From positions 1-31,746 of the forward strand of contig CAYRCS010000011.1 in NCBI GenBank assembly GCA_964422855.1: a stretch of 31,746 bases of DNA, in the 5' to 3' direction. The stretch comes from CAZEYI01 sp964422855. Its GTDB lineage: Bacteria > Patescibacteriota > Gracilibacteria > Absconditabacterales > Absconditicoccaceae. Position 1 is the first letter of the stretch. The number at the start of each line of letters is the position of its first letter. A program made the translations under genes and the position numbers. This document shows, in pieces, positions 8,515 to 19,311 of this stretch. The notes beneath the pieces were generated by a model. The model made no database searches and had not been told where the DNA came from. It saw only the letters and a list, made by a program, of their open reading frames with translations.

Positions 8515-9159
8515 ATGAAAACCATTTATATAATGCTTGTTTCACTACTTATATTGCTGTGAATTTGGCTTGCCTGGTCGTATTTTGGTACTAAAAACAT
8601 CGAAAAACCAATAGTTGTTTCTAGTGTTTTATTGACTTGAGGCATTGAAGTTCGTGAAGTTGCTCCTATGATACAAGCTACGGTTTTGGTTACATGAGAT
8701 CAAAATACAGCGATTAATAATTGATTTCGTCAATTAGCAGGCTATATTTTTGGATGAAATACAAATAAACAACCCGTTGCTATGACCGCTCCTGTCTCAC
8801 TTACAGAAGAAGCTCCTGACAATACTGTTATTGCTATGACTAGCCCTGTTGCTTTACAAGAAGAAGGTGCTCAATACCGCGTGTCATTTATGATGCCTAA
8901 TTCATTTACTTTGGATGATTTACCAAAACCCACAAACAACAATATTTCATTTGTAGAAGTTCCAGGCAAAAAATATTATGTTTGGAAGTTTTCTGGCTAT
9001 GTTAATCCAAATAGAGCCAACAAACAATTATTACTCTTTCTGGGCGCATTACAATCACAAAAGATTTATCCAACCACAACACCAATTCTTAATCAATATA
9101 ACGATCCCTGGACTATACCATTTATGAGAACTAATGAATGGTGGATAGAAATACAATAA
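8515..9159 (+). CDS. SOUL/HBP family heme-binding protein, membrane-anchored
   Basis: The 214-aa product begins with one hydrophobic segment (MKTIYIMLVSLLILLGIWLA), so the domain is probably held outside the membrane. The body matches the SOUL family: FRQLAGYIFGGN, then two PVAMTAPV-like segments (VAMTAPVSL and IAMTSPVAL), FMMPNSFTLDDLP, and a C-terminal W-rich end. The SOUL fold binds heme or other tetrapyrroles in some members, while others act differently, so the ligand is inferred. ATG 8515 gives the signal anchor in frame with several TGA-coded glycines; the nearby ATG 8507 is in another frame and stops early. It sits close to the Fur-like block, which may point to iron or heme handling. 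It is convergent with the C39 peptidase gene, with 9 bases between the stops. Confidence 0.85.
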
Positions 9160-9168
9160 AATCAATAC

Positions 9169-9942
9169 TTATTTTTCTATAACCAATATACGCTTCGCTC
9201 ATTGTGAGATATCTCCATCTACAAGATCGTGATTAGCCTCCATAATAACTTCTTGGAGGTAAGGAAAGTTTTCGCCGCGACTTATGCCGACATCGTTGGC
9301 GTAGAAGTATTTGTCGTCATATCATCTAATGAGAACTGTGTGAAATCTTGGAGCATATTCTAGGTAATATGGGTTGTTTAGTTCTTTACCTGCAGTAGGA
9401 ACTATGACAATATTTCCCTGAGAGAGTTCTTCTTTGATTTGTTCTATAGTTGGGTTTTCTATAATCTTGCTTGTCCCTATTTTGGGATAAAACCTATCAT
9501 ACAATTTCTTCAGTTCAACCATAGGTATCTCAATATAGGTGTCGAAAAATTTGTCTTGTACTTTTGTCATCGCCAAGATGTCTTTTTTGAACTGATCTTT
9601 GGTAAGAACTTTGTTTTGTATATAATATGCAGCTAATACGAGGTTTGCTTCTGAACAAGCTTCGGTCCATGGCAAAACTCGTTTGTTGTCCGGTGCCTGC
9701 ATATAAAAAGGCACGCCCAAAGTAACTGATGGAGGCAAAGCTTTTTTTATAACTACAACTTCCTCTTCAATGGGTTTTTCTTCAATAATAGGAGTAGGTA
9801 CAACAAATTCTGGTATGGATAAGTTTTCATTAGATTCTTTACTAAATATACTATTTCATACAACAAATCAACCAATACAAAATACGAGTATAAGCGAAAA
9901 TACTTGCATTGTTTTTATCGAATGTTGCTGATCTCTATCCAT
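9169..9942 (-). CDS. C39-like cysteine peptidase, membrane-anchored, copy 1
   Basis: The 257-aa product has an N-terminal hydrophobic helix (residues about 12-30) and a Glu/Pro-rich linker, then a C39_2-type domain from about residue 74. The catalytic set is visible: Gln82 in VPFYMQAPDNK (oxyanion), Cys96 in PWTEACSEAN, His201 in PRFHTVLIRGYDD and Asp217 in YANDVG. The domain probably faces outside the cell. It starts one base after the stop of copy 2 (TAA-A-ATG), so the pair forms an operon and the two proteins align along their whole catalytic domain. C39-like domains of this kind are found in stand-alone exported proteins as well as in bacteriocin exporters. No ABC exporter or GG-leader peptide gene is next to it. 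The substrate is unknown. Confidence 0.8.
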
Positions 9943-9943
9943 T

Positions 9944-10735
9944 TTACTTAGCTATAACTAACATACGCTTAGCTCACTGAGATATGTCTCCATCAGTAAG
10001 ATCGTGCATGGCATTTATAATTATATCGTGTGTATAAGCAAAGTTTTCACCATGTAAGGTCCCCACATCGTTGGTATAGAAATATAGATCGTCATATCCT
10101 CTAATAACGAGCATGTGATATCTAGGACCACTGCCACTGAAGTGAGGGTTTTTGAGTTCGCGTCCAGCAAATGGTGCGACGATTATATTGCCTTTAGCCA
10201 GTTCTTCTTTGATTTGACTGATAGTGGGGTTGTCTATGATCTTGGTGGTACCATTATTATAATATGACTGATATACTTTTTCTAGTTCTGCAATATTGTT
10301 ATCTATGTAGTTGTTAAATAGTTTTTTTTCCACCTCAATGAGTGCTAACATTTCTTGTTTGAACTGTTCTTTGGTAAGAGACAATCATTTTATATAATAA
10401 GCAGCAAGAACAAGACTTGCTTCTTCGCATGTCTCAGTTCGAGGTAGAACTCGCTTATTATCTGGTGCTTGTACATAAAATGGAACATCTAACTGTATTG
10501 ATGGAGGAATTGGAGCTTTTACTTTTTCAACTACAGGTTCTGATACAATTATTTTTGTATTATCTTCTGTTGGTACTGGTAAAATCTCGATATTTGTTGT
10601 TTGTGTTGTTTTGTTGTTGTTTTGTTGTGTTAATTCATCTGTTCGATCTGTTTGTGTTGCTTTCTCTTGATTGAGCCATCGACCAATTCCTAAGAGGGCT
10701 AGACACAATCATAAAAATCACATAACTATTTTCAT
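9944..10735 (-). CDS. C39-like cysteine peptidase, membrane-anchored, copy 2
   Basis: Tandem paralogue of the next gene downstream (263 aa). An N-terminal membrane helix (MKIVMGFLGLCLALLGIG) is followed by a Gln/Asn/Thr-rich linker of about 55 residues. The C39_2-type domain has VPFYVQAPDNK, Cys103 in PRTETCEEAS, His207 in PRYHMLVIRGYDD and Asp223 in YTNDVG. The Trp before the Cys motif in copy 1 is Arg here. The frame needs TGA = Gly at 10385-10387 and 9974-9976. Linkers and anchors of the two copies differ much more than the catalytic domains, which suggests different targets or tethers after duplication. Confidence 0.8.
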
Positions 10736-10765
10736 ATAGATATCTTTATATAAACTTGTGTCTAT

Positions 10766-10793
10766 CTTATAGGCAAAAATCATCAAACTACAA
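10766..10793 (-). promoter_or_regulatory. Candidate promoter of the C39 peptidase pair
   Basis: On the minus strand TTGTAG (10793-10788) and TATAAG (10771-10766) are 16 bases apart, about 30 bases before the ATG at 10735. Confidence 0.5.
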
Positions 10794-10798
10794 GAGGC

Positions 10799-11212
10799 CT
10801 ACTTTCTTCCAAAATCCGCTGGGATCTCACCTCGTGATTCTGTTTCTCGTTTGTAGACTGGGATTGTAATTTCATGTGTTTTGGTTCGTGCTAATGCTTG
10901 TTGGAGTTTTTCTAAAAGCGGTTTGGTTTTATCGTTATATTCTAATGTTGTTTTAATCTTTTTGGATTGGAGTCGTTGGATGGCTGTTTGTGAGTCAGAG
11001 TAAATAATTCTATCCCATTTGTTTTTTATACACAGCTGTATGGCATGTACAATCGCTAGAAATTCACCTATATTATTTGTTCCTACAGGGAAAATTGGAC
11101 TATGAAAAAGAACCTTCTTCGTATTGCCATCAATGCCTCTATATTCCATTTGGCCTGGATTTCCTATACAGGAAGCATCTACAAAAATAGCGTTTTTTAT
11201 ATTGGGTTTCAT
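10799..11212 (-). CDS. Ribonuclease H family protein
   Basis: The 137-aa product has the RNase H fold and all four catalytic acids: Asp12 (FVDASC, followed by GNPG), Glu50 (NNIGEFLAIVHAI), Asp73 (IIYSDSQTAI) and Asp133 in the C-terminal GEIPADFGRK. The EYRG segment after GNPG and the GEIPADFGRK ending are typical of the RNase H subgroup often fused to a viroplasmin-like domain; that N-terminal domain is absent here. The enzyme would cut RNA in RNA-DNA hybrids. It lies 22 bases downstream of the large PKD gene on the same strand and has no clear promoter, so read-through expression is likely. There are no in-frame TGA codons in this gene. Confidence 0.9.
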   Translation of the reverse strand: MKPNIKNAIFVDASCIGNPGQMEYRGIDGNTKKVLFHSPIFPVGTNNIGEFLAIVHAIQLCIKNKWDRIIYSDSQTAIQRLQSKKIKTTLEYNDKTKPLLEKLQQALARTKTHEITIPVYKRETESRGEIPADFGRK

Positions 11213-11234
11213 AGAATAATTGATCTAAGCAAAA

Positions 11235-14200
11235 TTACTGAGCTGCGGGTGGGGGAGTAGGAACGCTTTCGGCAGACGAAGCTGATGGAGTGGTAGCTGC
11301 TGGTGCTGGGCTTGGCTCACTCACGATGTATTCTTCACCAGCATCGTCTTCATCTTTGTTTTTAAGTTTTGCTTTGATAGCAAATATAAGAACCAACACA
11401 ACAAATATACCAATTCCGATCCCTGCTATAGTGAGGATAATCTTTACCACACTATTTACTCAACCTACTGTTGTCGTATTTTCTGGTATTTCTTGTAAAT
11501 CATCTGATCAACATAGTTTGCTTGGGATATTGTGGAATTCCATAATACTACAGACATTTGGCATGATGGTAGTATCTATGTCGGTTGGATCTATTTGATT
11601 TTCTTGTATGTTGTCACTGGAGGCTGCTCTTACAGTGTTGATTTTGTCTATCATCTGCTGGAGTATTTGTTTTTGTATGTCTTGGAGAGTTTGTCCATCA
11701 AGGGCTGTTGCGCTTTCGAATTGCAAGAAGAATTGATTTACATCTTCCTTGATACCCATTGGCATCAATGATAGTATTTCAGACTTGGATTGCGTATACA
11801 CAGTTTCACCAATAGCTGCTGATACTGATCTATCCTTGAGTTTGTCTATAATACTACCTACCGCTTCTTTCTCGGTTTCTGATAAAACCACCGTATTAGA
11901 TTTGATCTTATCGTCGATACTTACAACCAATGCTTTGCTATCGTTATCGTCAACAAGACTCGATCTCAAAGAAAGAAGTAGATCTCTTAAGTGTTTGTTA
12001 TCTCATTTTTCGATATCTAACGTTGCCAATATCTGTGTAATGAGTTCATATACCGCTTGTTTTTCTTCTGTAAGTTTGAGTGTAAAGTCGATGAAACTAA
12101 CATAGAACTCTTCACTTATTGTTTTACCAGCATCATCATAATACACTCTTCCAATAACACTTTCAAATTGTGGTTCATATGCTATATTTGCAACCTTATT
12201 ACATAAGAAATCTTTGTCGTTTTCTTTGTTGCTGTCTTTGTCGCTGTCTACCTCTATATTGGTATCTACAAAACAAGTTCCAGCGCCACTATATTTTATG
12301 TAGTAGGTGACAGTGTTGTTGAGATTTTCTCCTACAAATACTTCTCTAACAGTTGTGTCTGCTCCATCAGTAATTGATAATTCTGGAATAGATAGCATAT
12401 GTATAGGCGATACATTGCCAGTTATTGGAGATAGTACAATTGGTCGTCTCTTGGTAGCAGTGTTGGCACTGCTATCTATAAGATCCATTTGTGTGATATA
12501 AGTATCGTATTCTGGATATTCAAATACCAATGGGAATGTTTTTTCATCGCCTTTTTTGAGGAGATAGTTTGGGTCTGTGTCACATCCTCTGATATTGAAA
12601 CAGGTTTCTTGTTGTGCTATATCACCAATACTTATATCTCTAAATAAGACTAGCTTGTCATAGCTTGTGAGTAGTAATCTTGGCTTAAGACCATTTTTTA
12701 CAATAATCTTTTCTCCTGCGGCAACCCCTCTTTTGCCTCTATATAATACAGAAGCTCTCGGCTCAAATCATTCTAGATTTACCTTGGTATAGACGTAGGT
12801 TACCTTATCTTTCTTGGTCGTGAGGTCATATTCACCATCTCCATTGAAATCATATTGGATTACTCTTTCTTGTTCGAAGTCTGATTTGTTTGACAATATC
12901 TTGGATGAAACTTCAAAGGTAACTTCTTCTCCTATCTCTGTGTTACTATCATCTACTTTGAGTACTACCATCGGTATGTCTGGTTGGTTGGTATCTGGTG
13001 GGAATAGTATAACTGGCCCGAGTCCTATTATGTCTTCGCTCGCTTGGCTAGCTCCGTCGTTATCAAACATTTTGACACCAAAGACATATTCACCAGGAGT
13101 TCTTGGGAGAGAGAAAAACGCATATGGAATATTTGCTGGGGATATTTTTACGCCCAAAACTCTATTTGGATCTTCTTTAGCATAGTAATAGAATTGGAAG
13201 TATGTTATCTGTCCATCCGGATCTTTTGCAGAAGTTGCTGTTACTTTGATGATAAGAGGATCAAAGGTACTTGCAAGGATGTCGACAGGCTGTTGATTGC
13301 TCTCTTGGAATCAGATACCTGCATCGTTTCCATATTGAGGGAATCACATAATTAGGTTGTTTAGTGTTGGTAGCGCGTTGACTACATTGAACCATATTCT
13401 TGCTTTACTGCTCTTGGAAGCTGCAGTATCTTCTAATGTCATGTCTATATATTGACAGCCAACTTCGGTGAAATTATAGTTAAATTTACTCGTTGTGGTC
13501 TTGAATATATCTTCATTTTGAGGTTTGAACCACGATACTAGGTCTTTGGACTGTCATTGGACATTTACTGATTCGGCGCTGTCAATTACTAATTTCTGAT
13601 ATCTATCTACTCTATAGGCTGGGATTTCCTGTCCGTTGTCCGTACAGTTGTCGTTTTGTGTTAATACTGATCTACCAGCTATATCATTTACGGTGTATGC
13701 AGCAATAGGAGACTGCCTTTCTCCAATAAATACCATTGTCGATATCTCATTTTCCTGGCCCTCACTTCAGGTTACTTTTAGTTTGACTGGATAGACGCCT
13801 ACTTGGTTGTATTTATGTAAGATGCTATCTGTCTGGATTGCCCTTTCGCTTTGATCTCCAAAGTCCCGCGCGTAGTTTGCTATAGGTTTGTCTGATGTTA
13901 CCTTGAATACAACATTGTCTCCCCAGGTCGTCGCTTTTGGGGCAGAAAATATCTTGGGTCTAAGAGTAGATTTGATTTCTATCTCTTTGGTAATAGTTGC
14001 TTTTTTTGCATATTTGTCTGTGACTATAAGTTTGATCGTTTGTTTGCCTACTTCGTTGAATTCGACAACCACTTTTTTATTTAACTCTTCGGATTGTGTT
14101 ATTTTGGTCATGTTTGGACTTGAGAACTCTCGCTCATAACTCAATTCGTCTACTTTGTTGTCTACATCTACGTCAGACGTTGCAGAAGCATCAAGCAAGA

Positions 14201-15530
14201 ATTCTGACGGACTTGCTCGTTCGGCTCTAGGTTTTATTATAAACTGTGGGATAGGATCTGCTGACTCGACAAACACTTGTGCTGTGTCGCTATTTTCTAA
14301 TCCAGCATCGTCTTCTACTGTTAATTTGACCACATAACTGCCTGGTTTGGTAAATTGTTTTTTGATATTTGTCCCTTGGATAGTATCTGTTTTGTTGCCA
14401 TCTGTGTCAAAAATCTCTCGTGTGTACAATCTAATACGAGATGTAATAGAATAAGATGCGGCAGCATCAAAGCTATAGGTTACCGAGGTATTTCCTTTTT
14501 CTGGAGTTTGTTTGATGATGGATACTGGGTCTGATATACTGAGAGAGAATTTCTCGGTAAGGGGATTGTTTTGGTTGTCTGTAGTAGTCATAGCAACTAT
14601 ATATTCGCCTTGGTCAGGAAGAACAACTCTAATACTATCCGGGATGCCGGCTCCTTCTCTGATAGTCGAAAAGCCGTTTGGTCATGATATGGTTCGTTTA
14701 TGTCCTATAATTTCTCTTCCTCATCTTGGTGTTGTAGCAGAGCCATCTAGCACTATGCCTCTCTGTCCTTCTTGGAGTCCAAGCTTTACTTTCTTGGTTC
14801 TTTCCATTTTCTGTCCGTTGGCATAGACGACGATATTTGCTGTTCTTGGTGTTACGTCTACGTTGAATTTGGCCGATCCGTCAAATATACCTTCACTTAT
14901 TTTGTTTGAGCTTCTGACCGTTAGATGGACGACATAATTTCCTGGTTCTTCAAATTCATAGTTGAGTACAGGACTATTGCCTATTACTTTATCAACGCCA
15001 TTTACATCTCTAAAATACCAAAAGAAGTTGTCCGATGGGATCGTTTGATCTGAGGGATCGGTGCTTTTTCTCGCATCAAAGGTTACTGTCAATGGAGCCG
15101 GACCACTTGCTGGCCCTATCTCTGCGTCTGCTTTGACGGCATATTTTGTATTTACTTGTTTGATGATCTTGGTAAGATCTTTGAAACAGTTGTCCATAAA
15201 GTTTACGAGCGTATTGTAGTTGTATGCATTTGCCAATTGTGCTGACAGATCTAAACATACTTGGTATGTTACTCCAAACTCGTACTGTTGTGGGAAATAG
15301 GGGAATATGGTTGCAAATTTTTGATTGAGAGTAGAGAATGTAGCAGGAGAAATCTGCTGCCCAATTGTTGTTTTTGCCTCAATCTCCTTGAGAAGATCAT
15401 TTACTATGATGTCATAATCCGCTTGGATTTCAAAATTTGGCATATACTCATTTGGTACTTGAGCTAGGGCAAATTTTACTCCTATCAAAATCGTACTACA
15501 TAGTGTGAGGATACCGAGGATCTTTTTCAT
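11235..15530 (-). CDS. Giant PKD-repeat surface protein with C-terminal membrane anchor, 1431 aa
   Basis: Seven pieces on the standard code join into one frame with TGA = Gly; I checked the codons between them for TAA/TAG. Residues 1-24 are a signal peptide (MKKILGILTLC..., ending ALAQ). A helical N-terminal region precedes PKD domains near residues 134-230, 330-420, 423-520 and 520-590, with motifs such as APLTVTFDARKSTDP, GSYVVKLTVEDDAG and HKYNQVGVYPVKLKV. A further PKD-like unit carries DFNGDGEYDL, a calcium-binding-type loop. Near residues 1360-1388 there is one hydrophobic helix (ILTIAGIGIGIFVVLVLIFAI), then a charged and Ala/Pro/Ser-rich tail. The protein should be displayed outside and anchored by its C-terminus, with a short cytoplasmic tail. 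PKD domains mediate protein or sugar contacts. Adhesion to a host or matrix is inference. Confidence 0.85.
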
Positions 15531-15561
15531 AGTGTTTTTTGTATAAAATATTGTCGTATTT

Positions 15562-15590
15562 ATTATACTGATTTGCCTCTGTATATGCAA
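15562..15590 (-). promoter_or_regulatory. Promoter of the PKD-repeat gene
   Basis: On the minus strand TTGCAT (15590-15585) and TATAAT (15567-15562) are 17 bases apart, with the ATG at 15530. Confidence 0.75.
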
Positions 15591-15647
15591 AAAATCATCA
15601 AAAAACAAGTGTATTTGTTTTTTCTTGTGTTTGGAGACAGAAAGTGT

Positions 15648-17429
15648 ATGGTTCGCATGTTTAGATTATTATGATTTTGGTGTATGCGTCGTCGATTATT
15701 AGTAGCATGAGTTTTCTTGTTGGCAGGCTGTTCTCAGACCGAAGATGTCTCTCAGAAGCTTGATTTCTATATACAAACTTCCAAGCCTAGTGCTTTGCAA
15801 GAGACTATTTTTTTGACTAAACCAGGTAAGATTATAGGTTCACAAGAGATTGCGGTGAGCGCCCAGGCCTTGGGTCGTGTACAACAAATTATAGTGAGAG
15901 AAGGACAGGAAGTTCTCGCAGGGCAACCTATCGTGACTATGGCTGATAGCTTGCTTAATTATGGATCACAAGTAGATAGAGCACAGAGCGCCCTAGATAG
16001 GACTCAGATCCAATATAATTCCAATAAAATTTCTCTGGATAATGCCGTAAGTAATGCTGAAGCTGTTTTGGTACAAGCAAAACAAGCTCTTGTTCTAGCA
16101 GAAAAGAGCGTTGAAAATTCGCTTAAAATACAGGAATTGTCTACCACAAGTCAAAATCTTGGTCGCGAAACCACCCTTGCTTCACTACAGGATGGGTTTG
16201 TTACTGAGAAATTAAATCTCCTCTCGTTGTATGATGATGTTGTCGACAACACAAAAAGTATATTAAATATAAATGATTTGTATGAAGATGGAAATAGTCC
16301 TTCTTATTATATAGGCGTTCAAGATCCTACTCAAAAACAAAGAACCATATCATTGTATAATATATTGATCAAAACAGATCTTACGGTTGTTAACAATCCT
16401 TCTGATAATGAGATACTTGCCAGTTTGCAAAAATTTGGTCAAACATACAACGACTTAAGCTCTCTACTCAATAGCTTAGAAATAACTCTCAATAATAGTC
16501 TTGTAGGAGCCACCTTGCCGCAAACCACTTTAGATGGATATCAAGCCTTGGTTGACTGACTACAAGCCTCGTTGACTGCAAATAAAAAAGCGTTTAGTTC
16601 TTTCCAAAGTACCGCTCGCGATGCGTTTGCGAGCCTGGAAGATGGTATTATAGGGCTTGATCTTGCTTCAGAAAGTGCAGATCTCAATCTAGAAACTGCT
16701 CGTATCAATGCACAAAACACCTTACTCAATGCCGAGATAGCTGTCGATAATGCACAGCGTGGTTATGATCAAGCAGTAGATACGAGAAACTCTCAATTAA
16801 GTTTGTTGCAAAATAGCATAGCAGATGCCAAGATATGATATCAAGATGCTCTGAAGCAATTTAACAAACTTACGGTAACTGCGCCTATCCGCGGAACCAT
16901 TAGTGATATACTTGTTGATGTATGACAAGAACTATCTACTGGGACGCCTGTATTTGGCATAGTGAGCACTGATAATCAATTGGTAGAAATTAGTGTTACC
17001 GCAGATGAATTGTGATTGCTAGGATTGTGACAAGATGTCGTAGTAAACTATAGGAATGTCGATTACATTGGTACCATACAATCACTGTCTCGTGTCGCAG
17101 ATGGACGTACACAGTACCCAGTAATCGTTGCCCTAGATAGGCCTGTAGATCTTGTATGAGATATAGCTGAAGTTCATATCCCATTGTGATTGGGAAATCC
17201 AGTTTTGCCGATCGATATAGTAACCGTGCGTTCTCAAAAAAATGGAATTATATATATCTATGAAGATAAGGAGATAGTAGAATATCCTGTACGTATAGGT
17301 AAGGTGTGGAGTACATTTGTAGAAATTACTACTCCATTGCCAGCCGTATTGGATATCATTACCTCATCTGTAGAAAATTTTGATGATACGAAATATATCC
17401 CAGTGATAGGTAGTGGATTCGCAGAGTAA
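15648..17429 (+). CDS. HlyD/MFP-type periplasmic-adaptor-like lipoprotein
   Basis: The frame crosses eight or more TGA (Gly) codons. The N-terminus carries a lipoprotein signal (VFLLAGCS) with the acceptor Cys at residue 28 from ATG 15648, or 16 from the alternative ATG 15684, which gives a more standard signal length. The first half of a biotinyl-lipoyl-like domain (GRVQQIIVREGQEVLAGQP) is followed by a very long coiled-coil hairpin of about 300 residues rich in Ala, Gln, Leu and Asn. The second half (LTVTAPIRGTISDILVDVGQ) and a beta-barrel region come after. This is the layout of membrane fusion proteins that bridge ABC or RND pumps. No transporter gene is adjacent; the upstream gene is divergent and the downstream one convergent. 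The hairpin is longer than in typical MFPs. Function as an export adaptor is inferred. Confidence 0.8.
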
Positions 17430-17435
17430 TATGTA

Positions 17436-18890
17436 TTATGCTATTGTTTGTTTTTCTACGGTTTGCTTGATCTTGTCATATACTTTTTTGTAGCCAGTTG
17501 TTGTTAGATGTAGTCCATCTGAAGCTAAGTCGTTGACTCACACAACATTGTCTTTTTGGATATCGATAAGTGGGAGATTTTTTTCTATTGCCAGTTCCCT
17601 TATTGCTTTGTTTATTTTATCTACTTCTGTGTTTGGCGTTGCTGCGTATGTGTTGTAATATAGTGTACATAATATCGGTTGTGTAGGTTTGATTTTTTCT
17701 ATAATTTTGGATACATTTTCTTTAAAATCTGTTTTTTTTGTAATATCATTGTATCATTCAAATAAGATACAACTTTCTCCATTTTGTACTGTTTGTAATA
17801 TGCTGGGTTGGTTTAATTCTTCTAATAACTCTTTTGAGCTTTTTCCTGAAAATCCTTGTACATTATTGAGTCCAGATCCCTTGAGCCCATCTAGTAATGA
17901 TGCGCCAAAGCCACTGACTTCACTCATATTGTTTGCTAGGATATCTGTATTTGTTGGAGAGATTTCTTTATGTTTGATATGGTCTTTGGTGAGTGGTGTT
18001 TTGTTGAGTGCAGCTAAGAATGCTTCTAGTTCTACTTTTTTGATTTTATGAGGTTTGTCTATATCTTTAAATGCAATCGGACTACCTACCCCCATTTCTT
18101 TGAGTATGTTTGATCCGATGTAGAGTATATATTTTTGTGTTTCTTTGGGGAGTTTGCTAAAATTATTTGCATCTATATTTTTACTATCCAATACTCCAGG
18201 ACCCGCATTGTATTGAGCTAAAGTCGTGCCGATATCCGCTCCTTTCTTTAAGCTTTTTTGTAAATATAGTGCACATGCTTCAGCGGAGATAACTGGATTT
18301 TTGTAAAACTCTTCTCTGGTTCAAGTGAAATTGAGTTCTTTCATGTACATATCTGCCGTATCGGGTATGAATTGGAATAGTCATTGTGCTTTGGCGCTTG
18401 ATGTTATTATCTTGCCGTTTTTATATAATTTGCCTGTGCTTTCTTGTCCCATCAGGCATTTGAGTGTTTTGTATGGCAATCCGTATTTTTCTTCAAGATT
18501 GAGGAGATACATTTGGAATGTCTGATCTGCCATATAGTTTATATCTGGACCACTTGCTAATGCCAATAGAGCTGGATCGTTTATGACATTCTTGTAGCTT
18601 TCTATCTTGGTTGGCTCTGCAGTTTCTTCATCCTCTGCGCTTTCTTTATCCCAACCGAAAATGCCACCCAAGACGCTATTTTTTAGCTTTAAGAAGGCTT
18701 TTTTAAAATTCTTTTCTATGCTGTTCATTTCTTTGTCCTCATCTATCGCTTTGAGCTCTAGGTCTAGATCTTTTTTCATTTCATCTCCGAGATCTTTTTT
18801 GATAGATGCTGGATCGATAAAATCTTCAATATCCGTACCTATTGCATCTTTTACGCTCTCCATGATATCTTTGCCGAATGTTTCTGACAT
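17436..18890 (-). CDS. Lytic transglycosylase - SGNH hydrolase fusion
   Basis: The 484-aa protein starts with about 90 acidic, helical residues (MSETFGKDIMESVKDAIG...). It continues with an SLT-type lysozyme-like domain: catalytic Glu150 in MGQESTGKLY, then AKAQGLFQFIPDTA and TLAQYNAGPG. The C-terminal half is an SGNH/GDSL-type hydrolase: Ser331 in GFGASLLDGL (block I, Ala instead of the usual Asp), SGKSS in block II, GYND in block III, and the Asp458/His461 pair in ASDGLHLTTTGY. SLT domains cleave the glycan of peptidoglycan. Fused SGNH domains in other bacteria often remove acetyl groups from glycans, so an O-acetyl-peptidoglycan esterase is the natural guess, but that is inference. No signal peptide is visible. 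TGA codons are read as Gly at both domain boundaries. The stop lies 6 bases from that of the MFP gene. Confidence 0.85.
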
Positions 18891-18916
18891 CTGTGCTTGT
18901 AGATAAATATCAGTTT

Positions 18917-18945
18917 ATTATACTCCAAACAGTGTTTTTTGTCAA
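18917..18945 (-). promoter_or_regulatory. Consensus promoter of the transglycosylase-SGNH gene
   Basis: On the minus strand TTGACA (18945-18940) and TATAAT (18922-18917) match the sigma-70 consensus exactly, with a 17-base spacer. The ATG at 18890 is 27 bases beyond the -10 box. Confidence 0.85.
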
Positions 18946-18968
18946 ATTTAGCCTTAGTTTTTGGCGCT

Positions 18969-19202
18969 ATGGATACTCCGATAGTTGGTGCTCGCTATAG
19001 GCACTATAAAAATAAGAAAGAATACGTTGTTTTGTCTCTTGGAAGATGGCAAGATAATGCTATGCCCGTAGTCACTTATCAAGGACAATATGATGATCTA
19101 GAATTTGGCAATAAGCCCGTGTGGGTGAGAAGCGTGGCTGAGTTTATGGCCATGGTAGAAGACGATGGAGTTATAGTGTCGAGATTTACACTGATCGAAT
19201 AG
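18969..19202 (+). CDS. DUF1653 domain protein
   Basis: The 77-aa protein matches DUF1653: GARYRHYKNKKEYVVLSLGR at the N-terminus, VVTYQGQYDD in the middle and VWVRSVAEFMAMV near the end. The family is small, soluble and of unknown function. ATG 18969 was chosen because it begins just before the conserved RYRHYK motif; the longer TTG start at 18939 overlaps the -35 box of the divergent promoter. It contains no TGA codons. Confidence 0.85.
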   Translation: MDTPIVGARYRHYKNKKEYVVLSLGRWQDNAMPVVTYQGQYDDLEFGNKPVWVRSVAEFMAMVEDDGVIVSRFTLIE

Positions 19203-19247
19203 GTTTCCATTTATAGCACTAAAGTTCTTTGTATGTGCCATTTTCTC

Positions 19248-19275
19248 TTGCAGCCTACTCATATTTCCCTATAAT
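19248..19275 (+). promoter_or_regulatory. Promoter of frr-yidC
   Basis: TTGCAG (19248-19253) and TATAAT (19270-19275) are separated by 16 bases, 37 bases before the frr ATG. Confidence 0.7.
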
Positions 19276-19311
19276 CCCGCCGACCTTTATTTTTTGTCGT
19301 ATACTGTCTAC

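Noticed and set aside
9169..10735. Bacteriocin export or maturation locus
   Set aside because: No ABC exporter and no small double-glycine leader peptide gene was found beside the C39-like genes.
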